This document shows positions 1 to 7,835 of a DNA stretch of 35,216 bases, piece by piece. The stretch covers positions 1 through 35,216 of the forward strand of contig CALJLV010000013.1 of the NCBI GenBank assembly GCA_937982505.1, given 5' to 3'. Made by a program: the position numbers and the translations under genes. Source of the DNA: an uncultured Desulfobacteraceae bacterium (GTDB lineage: Bacteria; Desulfobacterota; Desulfobacteria; Desulfobacterales; UBA2174). How positions within the stretch are numbered: the stretch's first letter is position 1; each line of letters opens with the position of its first letter. The notes beneath the pieces were generated by a model. It did no database searches and was not told where the DNA came from. It saw nothing but the letters and a program-made list of their open reading frames with translations.

Positions 1-52
1 CCGGCGACCACCGATATCTACACTCTTTCCCTACCCGACGCTCTTCCGATCT
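1..52 (+). other. Illumina P5/read-1 adapter remnant (non-biological)
   Basis: This stretch matches the 3' 52 bases of the Illumina P5/TruSeq universal adapter, ending in the diagnostic GCTCTTCCGATCT. It differs from the canonical sequence at positions 1, 15 and 35, consistent with sequencing error near a contig edge. It should be trimmed. Genomic sequence begins at about position 53, so the true neighbourhood upstream of the first gene is unknown. Confidence 0.97.
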
Positions 53-82
53 ACCGCGCGGCTGACCGCGCCAGGACATCCC

Positions 83-2707
83 ATGGACGCTCCCCAGGAA
101 ACCGCCACCCATCGACCGGCCTGGCTCCATCGCTGGCTTCAGGGCACCGCTCACCACTACAGTCAGGTTTTCCCCCGGCAGCCGGGACGGCTGGTGTCGC
201 TCGTGCTGCGGCTCTTCTACTCGGGCCTGGTCTTCGACGAGATCCAGCGGGCCAAGGTTGCCGCCCTGGCCCGCAAGGGGATCATCGTCTACGTCTCCAA
301 GCATGAAAGCCGCTTCGAATATCTGTTCTACCATACCCGCTACAATCAGCTCGGCCTTCCAGCGCCGGAGCTGAGCTTCGACCACCGCTTCGTGCTGCTC
401 CAGCCGCTCACCCGGCTGCTGCGGATCCTGGCGGCCGGCCTGGAGCACCTGATGCGCCATTTTTCGCGCCCCGATCTGTTCCGCAACGGATACGCCGCCC
501 AATTTCTCCAGCAGGGCGGCGCGGCCCATCTCTCCCTGGTGCGCCCCCGGGGCTTTTACCAGCGCTTCGTCAAGGCCGGCATGGATCCGCTGCGGTTTCT
601 GGTGGAGTTTCAGGCAACGGCCACCGCCCCCATTCTCATCGTGCCCCAGTTGATGTTCTACGGCCGCAACCCCATCTCCAGCATGCCCAGCGTGATCGAC
701 GCGATCTTCGGCAGCGAGCAGAATCCGGGACGGCTGCGGCGTCTGGTGGCCCTGATCAAGAACCCGGGGCGGGTTTTCGTCGAGATTTCCGAGCCCCTGG
801 ACCTCAAGCGGTTTCTGGCCCAGCCCGAACTGAGCGGTCGCAGCGGCGAATACCAGGCCCTGGTGCTGCGCCGCCACCTGCTGCGGCAGATGGACCGCCA
901 CCGCCAGAGCATCATCGGCCCGGTGCTCAAGACGCGCCAGGAGCTCAAGGAGGGGATCTTGACCAGCGACCGGATGCGCGGCTTTCTCACCCGGCACGCC
1001 AGGAAGGCCGAAATGCCCCTCCACGCCGTGCGGCGCAAGGCCGACAGGTATCTCGAGGAAATCGCCGCCCGCTACAGCTATCTGTCCCTCAAGTGTTACT
1101 CGGGGATCGTGACGTTTCTGCTGCGGACCATGTTCGACGGAATCAGCGTCAACCGCGAAATGCTCGATCGCATCAAGGAAGCCTCGCGCCGCGGCCCACT
1201 GGTGCTCATCCCCTGCCACAAGAGCCACATCGATTACCTGCTGCTCAGCTACCTGCTGTTTCACCACAACATGCCCTGTCCGCTGATCGCGGCGGGCAAG
1301 AATCTTTCCTTCTTTCCCATCGGCCCGCTGTTTCGCAACGGCGGGGCCTTTTTCATCCGCCGCACCTTCAAGGGCAAGCCCCTGTACAAGGAGGTCTTCC
1401 GGGCCTACATCGCCAAGATCCTCCAGGAAGGCTTCAACGTGGAATTCTTCATCGAAGGCGGGCGCAGCCGCACCGGCAAGATGATCCTGCCCAAGATGGG
1501 ACTGCTCTCGACGCTGATCCAGAGCTTCCGCGACGGCGCCTGCGAGGATCTGATTTTCGTGCCCATCTATATCGGCTACGACCGGGTTCTGGAGGAAAAC
1601 GCCTATCTGAACGAGCTTGAGGGGGGCAGCAAGGAGCCCGAAAATCTGGTCCAGGTGATCCGGGCGCGGCGCTTCCTGAAAAAGCGTTACGGCCGCGTCT
1701 ATGTGCGCTTTCAGGAGCCCTTCTCCTTCAACGCTCTGCTGGCCCAGAACGACATCGACCTGGCCCGCCTGGAGCCAGTGGACCTGGCGGCCCTGTGCCG
1801 TAACGTGGCCTTCCGGGTGATCAACGCCATCAATGCGGTGACCATCATCACGCCCCACTGCCTGGTGGCGGCCGCGGCCCTCAACCTGCCGCGGCGGCGC
1901 TTCGCCTATGAGGACCTGAGCCAGGTCATCGATACCTACCTGACCTTTCTCTGCGCCCAGCAGGCCCCCTTGGCCGACACCCTCGTGATGGACCCTTCGC
2001 GGGCCATCGAACAGGCGCTGGAGGCCTATGTCCAGCGCCGCTTTATCGAGCGCATCACCCTGGGCAAGGACAGTCCGGCGGCCGAAGTCGTCTACACCCT
2101 CAACGAGAACAAGCGCCCCAACCTGGAGTACTACAAGAACAACGGGGTGCATTTTTTCGTCCCCGCGGCCATCACGAGCCTGGCGATCCTGCAGCGCGAG
2201 GCGTTTCAGTTCGCCTCGGTCGATTTGCACCTCGACTATCGCAAGCTCCAGGAACTGTTCAAGAACGAGTTCGCCTACGACATCGACCGGCCGCCCGAAT
2301 ACTATGTGCGCAAGACCCTCAAGGCCTTTATCGACGATGCCCTGCTGATGCCCCATCCCACCTTGCCCGACACGTACAACCTGACGTCCGCCGGATACAG
2401 GAAGCTCAAACTTTTGGGGGCCTTTCTGCAGACCTACCTCGAGTCCTACTGGATCGTGATCCAGCACTTCAGACGCGACGCTCCAGGGGAGCCGGATCTC
2501 AAGGATCGCCTCAAGAAGATCGAGGCCCTGGGCAACCGCATGTACAAGAACGAGGAAATCGACCGCAAGGAAGCCCTTTCCCAGATCAACTACCGCAATG
2601 CGGTGGACTTCTTCATCAGCCGCGGTCTGGGCCAGGAACCGGCCGGAGAGGCGGCCGAGGCCTGGGCCGACCTGATCCGCCGCTGCCTGGACCTGATGGC
2701 GGGCTGA
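83..2707 (+). CDS. plsB: Glycerol-3-phosphate 1-O-acyltransferase (PlsB)
   Basis: The 874-residue product is a membrane-associated acyltransferase that makes 1-acyl-glycerol-3-phosphate, the first committed step of phospholipid synthesis. All four acyltransferase blocks are visible: the catalytic HX4D motif (H379 to D384, in HKSHID), then GAFFIRR, FIEGGRSRTGK and the FVPIYIGYDRV block. It is slightly longer than E. coli PlsB (about 807 residues), with a PlsB-type helical N-terminal region and C-terminal extension around the catalytic core. The ATG at 83 follows a weak AGGA at 73-76. Only 30 genomic bases lie upstream before the adapter, so the promoter is not visible. The next gene starts one base after the stop, suggesting co-transcription with envelope genes. 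Confidence 0.95.
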   Translation: MDAPQETATHRPAWLHRWLQGTAHHYSQVFPRQPGRLVSLVLRLFYSGLVFDEIQRAKVAALARKGIIVYVSKHESRFEYLFYHTRYNQLGLPAPELSFDHRFVLLQPLTRLLRILAAGLEHLMRHFSRPDLFRNGYAAQFLQQGGAAHLSLVRPRGFYQRFVKAGMDPLRFLVEFQATATAPILIVPQLMFYGRNPISSMPSVIDAIFGSEQNPGRLRRLVALIKNPGRVFVEISEPLDLKRFLAQPELSGRSGEYQALVLRRHLLRQMDRHRQSIIGPVLKTRQELKEGILTSDRMRGFLTRHARKAEMPLHAVRRKADRYLEEIAARYSYLSLKCYSGIVTFLLRTMFDGISVNREMLDRIKEASRRGPLVLIPCHKSHIDYLLLSYLLFHHNMPCPLIAAGKNLSFFPIGPLFRNGGAFFIRRTFKGKPLYKEVFRAYIAKILQEGFNVEFFIEGGRSRTGKMILPKMGLLSTLIQSFRDGACEDLIFVPIYIGYDRVLEENAYLNELEGGSKEPENLVQVIRARRFLKKRYGRVYVRFQEPFSFNALLAQNDIDLARLEPVDLAALCRNVAFRVINAINAVTIITPHCLVAAAALNLPRRRFAYEDLSQVIDTYLTFLCAQQAPLADTLVMDPSRAIEQALEAYVQRRFIERITLGKDSPAAEVVYTLNENKRPNLEYYKNNGVHFFVPAAITSLAILQREAFQFASVDLHLDYRKLQELFKNEFAYDIDRPPEYYVRKTLKAFIDDALLMPHPTLPDTYNLTSAGYRKLKLLGAFLQTYLESYWIVIQHFRRDAPGEPDLKDRLKKIEALGNRMYKNEEIDRKEALSQINYRNAVDFFISRGLGQEPAGEAAEAWADLIRRCLDLMAG

Positions 2708-2708
2708 G

Positions 2709-4391
2709 ATGAAGGCCCTGGTTCTGGCCGCCGGCCTGGGCACCCGGCTGCGGCCCCACAGCGAGCGTCTGCCCAAGCCGCTCTTTCCCGTGGGCGGCCG
2801 GCCCATGCTCCTGCGCCTCCTGGCCCAACTGGAGGCCGCCGGGTGCGAGGCGGCCGCCGTCAACACCCATCATCTGGCCGAGCTCGTGGAACGCTGCGTG
2901 GCCGGCTACAGCGGCAGGATGCCGGTCCTGGTGCGCCGCGAATCCCGGATCCTGGGGACCGGAGGCGCCATCCGCAATCTGGCGGACTTCTGGGACCGGC
3001 GGCCCTTCATGGTGATCAACGCCGACATCGTCTGCCGCATCGATCTGGCAGCGGTCTACCGTTTCCACACTTCCCATCCCCACCCGGCGACCCTGGTGGT
3101 GACCGATTTTCCGGCCATCAACTCGGTGACCCTGGATGGTGCCGGAGCCGTCGTTTCCCTTCGCTCGCCGCCTTGCCCATCCCCCGATCCGCCGCCCCTG
3201 CGGCACCGGACCTTCACCGGAATTCAGACCCTCGATCCCCTGGTCCTGGATTTTCTGCCTCCCGGCGGATTCGCCGACAGCATCGCGGCCTTCGAAGCCC
3301 TTCAGGCCGCCGGATACCGGCTGCAAGCCTTGGAGATCGATGCCGGCGACTGGATCGACGCCGGCACCCCGGAGCGCTATCGCCGGGCCGCGGCCGAAGC
3401 CCTGATGCCCGAGGCCTTCCAGCAGGCCTACGGCCGCCATGTGGCGCCGCGCCGGGTCCAGTGGGAGGCCCTGGCCGGGGACGGTTCGGACCGGCGCTGG
3501 TTTCGCCTCAAATCCGAGGCGGGCGCTCTGATTCTGGCCGATCACGGCCTGCCGGCCGGCCCGGAACCCACCGAGGCCCAGGCCTTTGTCGCCATCGGCC
3601 GCCATCTGCACCGTCGGGGCGTGCCGGTGCCCGCCATCCGGGCCGCCGAGCCCTTCGCCGGCCAGGTGCTGCTGGACGATCTGGGCGACCTGCACCTCCA
3701 GACGGCGGTGCGCCAGCAACCCGATGCGGCGGCCCGCCGCGCGCTGTACGCCCGGGTCATCGCCGTTCTGGTGCACATGGCCCGAGCCGGGGCCGAGGGC
3801 TTCGATCCCGCATGGTGCCATCAGGCTCCGCGCTACGACCGTCGAACCATCGTCGAGGCCGAAGGGGGCTATTTCCTCGAAGCCTATGTGCGCGGCGTGG
3901 CCGGCATTGCGGTGGCCAGCCAAAAATTCCGCCCGGCCTTCGACCATCTGGCCCGGTGCATCGGCCGCCTGGAAGCCGGGTTCATGCACCGCGACTTCCA
4001 GTCGCGCAACCTGATGATGGTTCAGGGCCGCATCGGCGTCATCGACTTTCAGGGCGGCCGCCTGGGGCCCATGGCCTACGACCTGGCCAGCCTGCTCATC
4101 GATCCCTATGTGGACCTGCCCCGGGAGCTTCAGGACGTTCTGGTGGCGGAAGCCGTCCGGCAGCTTTCCCTGACCGGTGCGGCGGCCGAGGACTTCAGGG
4201 CCGGGTTCGCCTACTGCGCCCTGGCGCGCCATTTGCAAATGCTGGGGGCCTTCGGCCACCTGTCGCGGGTCAAGGGCAAAACCGGGTTCGCAACTTACAT
4301 CCCCGCGGCGCTACAGGGCCTCCGGCGCCGCCTGGAAGAAACGCCCGATCCGCCGCTGGCGCCCTTGCGGGAACTGGTCCGGCGACTATAA
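2709..4391 (+). CDS. Fused sugar-1-phosphate nucleotidyltransferase / sugar kinase (MurU-AmgK-like)
   Basis: This 560-residue protein joins two enzymes. Residues 1 to about 230 form a nucleotidyltransferase opening with the signature AAGLGTRLRP...PKPLFPVGG, like N-acetylmuramate-1-phosphate uridylyltransferase MurU. Residues about 245-560 form an aminoglycoside-phosphotransferase-type kinase with the catalytic HxDxxxxN motif (H427, D429, N434) and the metal-binding DFQ (D446), followed by GPMAYDLASLL. In Pseudomonas the anomeric kinase AmgK and MurU are separate proteins that act consecutively to turn recovered MurNAc into UDP-MurNAc, bypassing de novo synthesis. A fusion would carry both steps in one chain. 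Substrate identity is inferred, and another sugar-1-phosphate pathway is possible. It lies one base after plsB and 31 bases before dapB, which fits a cell-envelope role. Confidence 0.85.
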   Translation: MKALVLAAGLGTRLRPHSERLPKPLFPVGGRPMLLRLLAQLEAAGCEAAAVNTHHLAELVERCVAGYSGRMPVLVRRESRILGTGGAIRNLADFWDRRPFMVINADIVCRIDLAAVYRFHTSHPHPATLVVTDFPAINSVTLDGAGAVVSLRSPPCPSPDPPPLRHRTFTGIQTLDPLVLDFLPPGGFADSIAAFEALQAAGYRLQALEIDAGDWIDAGTPERYRRAAAEALMPEAFQQAYGRHVAPRRVQWEALAGDGSDRRWFRLKSEAGALILADHGLPAGPEPTEAQAFVAIGRHLHRRGVPVPAIRAAEPFAGQVLLDDLGDLHLQTAVRQQPDAAARRALYARVIAVLVHMARAGAEGFDPAWCHQAPRYDRRTIVEAEGGYFLEAYVRGVAGIAVASQKFRPAFDHLARCIGRLEAGFMHRDFQSRNLMMVQGRIGVIDFQGGRLGPMAYDLASLLIDPYVDLPRELQDVLVAEAVRQLSLTGAAAEDFRAGFAYCALARHLQMLGAFGHLSRVKGKTGFATYIPAALQGLRRRLEETPDPPLAPLRELVRRL

Positions 4392-4422
4392 TGACAGATC
4401 AAACCGCAAACTGGAGATTCCC

Positions 4423-5250
4423 ATGGCACCGATTCCCATCATGATCAACGGTCTTCCCGGCAATGTGGCCCGGCTGCTGGCCTCCCGCGCCCTTGACGAC
4501 CCCCGCTTTCGGGTAATTCCCGCCAGCCTCACCGGTCCGGAAATCGACATCGACCGCTTCGAGGCTTCGGGCCTGTCCGTGCGCCTGCTCAAGCCCGACG
4601 AGCGGGACGACGCCCTGCCCGCCGTCATCGCCGCCCACGGCAGGTTCGTGGCCATCGACTTCACCCATCCGGCGGCCGTCAACGCCAACGCCGCCTTCTA
4701 TGCCCGGCACGCCGTCCCCTTTGTGATGGGCACCACCGGAGGAGATCGGGCCGCCCTGCACGCCACGGTCCAGGCCTCCTCCATCGCGGCGGTCATTGCC
4801 CCCAATATGGCCAGGCCGATCGTGGGCTTCCAGGCCATGCTGGAATATGCCGCCGACACCTTTCCAGGGCTTTTGGCCGGTTACCGCCTGCGGGTGCGCG
4901 AAAGCCACCAGCGGGGCAAGGCCGATACCAGCGGCACGGCCAAGGCCGTGGTCCAGGCCTTCAACCGGCTGGGGGTCGACTTCGACCTGTCCCAGATCGC
5001 CATGGTACGCGATCCGCAGACCCAGAAGGAAGGCTGGGGCATTCCCGATGCCTACCTCTCCGGCCACGGATGGCACACCTACACCCTCGACTCGGCCGAC
5101 GGCACGGTGCGCCTGGAATTCACCCACAATGTCAACGGCCGGGACGTCTATGTCCAGGGGACCCTGGACGCGGCGGCCTTTCTGGCGGCCCGGGTGGACG
5201 CCGGCGCCCGCGGGCGGGTCTTCTCGATGATCGAGGTGCTGCGCGGTTGA
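4423..5250 (+). CDS. dapB: 4-hydroxy-tetrahydrodipicolinate reductase, plant-type (DapB)
   Basis: The product is a 275-residue NAD(P)H-dependent reductase of the diaminopimelate/lysine pathway. The N-terminal IMINGLPGNVA replaces the usual Rossmann glycine motif, VMGTTGGDR is the central loop, and ESHQRGKADTSGTAK is the substrate and catalytic segment. The ESHQ..KADTSGTAK form is characteristic of the plant-type DapB subfamily; classical bacterial enzymes carry HH.K.DAPSGTA. The ATG at 4423 is preceded by GGAG at 4413-4416 with a six-base spacer. An ATG overlapping the previous stop, at 4391, leads only to an 18-codon dead-end frame and is not the start. It sits beside a muramic-acid salvage gene, consistent with peptidoglycan precursor supply. 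Confidence 0.9.
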   Translation: MAPIPIMINGLPGNVARLLASRALDDPRFRVIPASLTGPEIDIDRFEASGLSVRLLKPDERDDALPAVIAAHGRFVAIDFTHPAAVNANAAFYARHAVPFVMGTTGGDRAALHATVQASSIAAVIAPNMARPIVGFQAMLEYAADTFPGLLAGYRLRVRESHQRGKADTSGTAKAVVQAFNRLGVDFDLSQIAMVRDPQTQKEGWGIPDAYLSGHGWHTYTLDSADGTVRLEFTHNVNGRDVYVQGTLDAAAFLAARVDAGARGRVFSMIEVLRG

Positions 5251-5265
5251 GGCGCTGCGGGAACC

Positions 5266-7239
5266 ATGACGGCCGATCCGATCTTTACCCCTTTTCGCCA
5301 CGGAAGGCTTCATCTGCCCAACCGCCTGGTGGCCCTGCCGGTCTTTACCGGCTATGCCGAAACCGACGGCCGGGTCAGCCCCCTGCTGCGATCCCATTAC
5401 CAGCGTCTGGCGCGGTCCGGGGTGGGGCTGGTCATAGTAGCCAACGTGGCGGTGGGGCCCGACGGCATCACCTCGCCGGGCAACCTGCGCCTGGACGACG
5501 ACCGCTACATCGCGGGGCTGGCCGGGCTGGCCCAGGCCATCCACCGCGGGGGCGCCCTGGCCGGTGTGCAGCTCAATCATGCCGGGCGCCTGGCCCTCAC
5601 CGAGCACCCTCTGGTGCCGGCACCTCTGGACGCAACCCACCTGGCGTTCAACATCACCGCCCTGAAACGTTTCATGGATTTTTTCCCCTTCGAGGAGCGC
5701 TTCGGGCTAACCCGCCGCTTCTGGCGCCAGGTGAGCACCTGGCGCAGCGCCATGACCCTCGAGATGCGCCAGGCGGTCATCGAGGCCTTTTCCCGGGCCG
5801 CCGTCCGCGCCGCTGCGGCCGGCTTCGACGTGGTGGAACTCCATGGGGCCAGCGGCTACCTGATCTCCCAGTTCCTCAGCGCCTTCAGCAACCCGGCGGC
5901 GAGCGAGCCCGGCCCCGGTGATCTGGCCCGGCGCCTGGCCTTTCCCCTGGCGCTCTTCGAACGGGTGCGCCAGGATCTGGATCCGCGGGTGCCCCTGGGA
6001 TGGCGCCTGATGGTGCGCGAATTCGTCCCCCGCGGCATCGATGCCGCTCAGGCCGGGATTCTGGCCCGCAACCTGGCCCGCTCGGGAGCCGCCTACGTAT
6101 CGGTGTCGGCGGGCACTTTCCATTCCATCTTTGCCGAAGCGGTGCGGCGTGTAACCCGCCGTCCGGCCTATCTGGAGGCCGACTGCGCCGCGCTGCGACG
6201 GGACCTGGGGATCCCGGTGGTGGCCGCCGGGCGTGTGGCGACCCCGGCCGTGGCCAGACGCCTGGTGGCCTCCGGCCAGGCGGACCTGGTGGGCCTGGGC
6301 CGCGCCCTGCAGGCCGATCCGGGCTGGCTGCACAAGGCGCGCCGCAGTCGACCGGTGCGCGTCTGTCTCGACTGCCACTGGTGCCTGCGCCGGGTGGTCC
6401 TCGACCAGGGGCTGGGGTGCGTGCGCTGGCCCCGGCGGCGTCTGGCGCGTCTGGAGCTGACCCGGCGCGCCATGGCCCGTCTGGGCCGCTGGCTCTGGAT
6501 CGTCGCCGCGCCGCAAGACATCGCACGCTACCATGAACGGGCGAGCCTCCTGGGCCTGGGGATCGGGGACGAACCGGCGGCGGCGCCGGTTTCCGTCATG
6601 TTCCTCGATCCGTCCATCGACGGGCCTTGCCGAGAGGGATTTCTCGATTGGATCTGCGCGACCTTCACCCCCGGCGCCGCGCAGATCGCGGCCCCCCGAC
6701 CGGCCGCAGAGCCCGGACTGGGCGACGCCCTGGTGGACCAGATGCGCCAGCAATCCTTCGGGGGGGTGGTCTTCTGCCGGGATTCGGCCGCCGACTGGGG
6801 GCGGAAGCTGATCTATCGGCCCCGGGGCAAGGTGGCTGTGCTTCTGGGCCGGCAGCCCGCCGGCGGGCCGGTGCTCGTACCGCTGGATTTTTCCGAGGCC
6901 GGCCTTCTGCAGCTCTGCCTGCTGCGCCGCTGGCTGGAGCGGGAACCGGTTCTGGGCCTGGATCTGGTCCACGTGACCGGCGAGTCTCCAGAATCGGTCC
7001 AGCGGCGCTGGACCCCGGTGTGCCGCATCGTCGGCTGGCCGCAGACCACGGGTTTGGAGGTCGCGGCCCCCGCCGGGACCGTGGCGGCCACCCTGATCGC
7101 GCGGGCCCGCACCACAGGGGCCAGCACGGTGGTCCTGGGCAAGCGGGGGATTTCGGGGGTCAAGCGGCTCTTACTGGGCAGCGTTTCCAGCGCCGTGCTG
7201 GCGGGCCTGGCGAAAGCCACGGTGGTTCTGGTGGACTGA
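5266..7239 (+). CDS. Old yellow enzyme-family flavin oxidoreductase fused to universal stress protein domain
   Basis: The product has 657 residues. Residues 1 to about 365 form an FMN-binding TIM barrel of the NADH:flavin oxidoreductase/Old Yellow Enzyme family: PNRLVALPVFTGYAE near the N-terminus, the substrate motif QLNHAGR, and ELHGASGYLISQFLS. A cysteine cluster follows (C367, C370, C373, C385; Cx2Cx2Cx11C), matching the [4Fe-4S] site of 2,4-dienoyl-CoA-reductase-like members. The FAD/NADPH domain normally next in those enzymes is absent. Instead, about residues 425-525 look like a degenerate UspA fold, and residues 530-657 are a full UspA domain ending in the nucleotide motif G2xG9xGS (GKRG...LLLGS). 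The substrate is unknown. The gene begins 15 bases after dapB and overlaps the next start codon. Confidence 0.88.
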   Translation: MTADPIFTPFRHGRLHLPNRLVALPVFTGYAETDGRVSPLLRSHYQRLARSGVGLVIVANVAVGPDGITSPGNLRLDDDRYIAGLAGLAQAIHRGGALAGVQLNHAGRLALTEHPLVPAPLDATHLAFNITALKRFMDFFPFEERFGLTRRFWRQVSTWRSAMTLEMRQAVIEAFSRAAVRAAAAGFDVVELHGASGYLISQFLSAFSNPAASEPGPGDLARRLAFPLALFERVRQDLDPRVPLGWRLMVREFVPRGIDAAQAGILARNLARSGAAYVSVSAGTFHSIFAEAVRRVTRRPAYLEADCAALRRDLGIPVVAAGRVATPAVARRLVASGQADLVGLGRALQADPGWLHKARRSRPVRVCLDCHWCLRRVVLDQGLGCVRWPRRRLARLELTRRAMARLGRWLWIVAAPQDIARYHERASLLGLGIGDEPAAAPVSVMFLDPSIDGPCREGFLDWICATFTPGAAQIAAPRPAAEPGLGDALVDQMRQQSFGGVVFCRDSAADWGRKLIYRPRGKVAVLLGRQPAGGPVLVPLDFSEAGLLQLCLLRRWLEREPVLGLDLVHVTGESPESVQRRWTPVCRIVGWPQTTGLEVAAPAGTVAATLIARARTTGASTVVLGKRGISGVKRLLLGSVSSAVLAGLAKATVVLVD

Positions 7240-7772
7240 TGCGAAAAGCGGCAAAAACGTTGGCCGAAGGCTTCATCCACCGCATCCCGCAACTGCGGGC
7301 AGTGCTGGACGGCGCCGACGTGGTGCGGGTTCGATCGGTGGAAGGCCGCGTGGAGCTGGCCCGCTTTCTCGAGGCCATGTTCGCCTACCGGCCGGGGCTG
7401 GTACGTCTGCTCTATCGCCTGCGGGGCCTGGTGGTCCCGCTGATCGGCGTGCGGCAGCCGTCCCTGCCCGCCATGGACGAATGGCTCCCGCCGGACGTGC
7501 CCATGCTGGCCTGCGGCAACATCTGGTTCTTTTCGGTCTCCCTGGCCGACCCGGAGCGCTACTGGATCGGCTGCTGCCCCCACGAGCGCCACTTGACCGG
7601 CTACATGGGGGTGGTGGCTGAACCTTTAGGCCGGGGGCGCCGGCGCTTTCACCTGGTCACCGTCGTCCATTACAAGCACTGGACCGGACGGCTCTACTTC
7701 GGTCTGATCTCCCCTTTGAACCGCTTTTTCATGCATCGGCTGGCCCGGGCCGGAATCGCCGCCGGGCGGTGA
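7239..7772 (+). CDS. DUF2867 family protein
   Basis: This is a 177-residue protein whose ATG overlaps the upstream stop as TGATG, indicating translational coupling. The C-terminal part, with VVHYKHWTGRLYFGLISP and a following aromatic-rich segment, is typical of DUF2867, a steroid-binding-like (SRPBCC/START-type) fold often found after NAD(P)-binding epimerase domains. Here it stands alone. The same domain appears again in this window, fused to an SDR domain (17274-18836). The biochemical role is unknown. Coupling to the OYE-USP gene suggests they act in the same redox or small-molecule process. Confidence 0.75.
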   Translation: MRKAAKTLAEGFIHRIPQLRAVLDGADVVRVRSVEGRVELARFLEAMFAYRPGLVRLLYRLRGLVVPLIGVRQPSLPAMDEWLPPDVPMLACGNIWFFSVSLADPERYWIGCCPHERHLTGYMGVVAEPLGRGRRRFHLVTVVHYKHWTGRLYFGLISPLNRFFMHRLARAGIAAGR

Positions 7773-7782
7773 GGCCGCCCGG
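7762..7782. terminator. GC-rich hairpin between convergent operons
   Basis: A perfect 8-bp inverted repeat, CCGGGCGG / CCGCCCGG, with a five-base loop spans the stop codon of the DUF2867 gene. It lies at the meeting point of two convergent transcription units. No U-tract follows on either strand, so it is a weak or factor-assisted terminator candidate. Confidence 0.4.
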
Positions 7783-7835
7783 GCGGCAGATCCGTCCGCT
7801 GGAACGTCGGGCCCCACGAGAGCCGCAACCCTTGT

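Noticed and set aside
2616..4259. 547-codon minus-strand frame opposite the MurU-AmgK gene
   Set aside because: Gly/Pro/Gln-rich translation without domains. The plus-strand frame contains complete catalytic motifs, so this is a GC-driven mirror frame.
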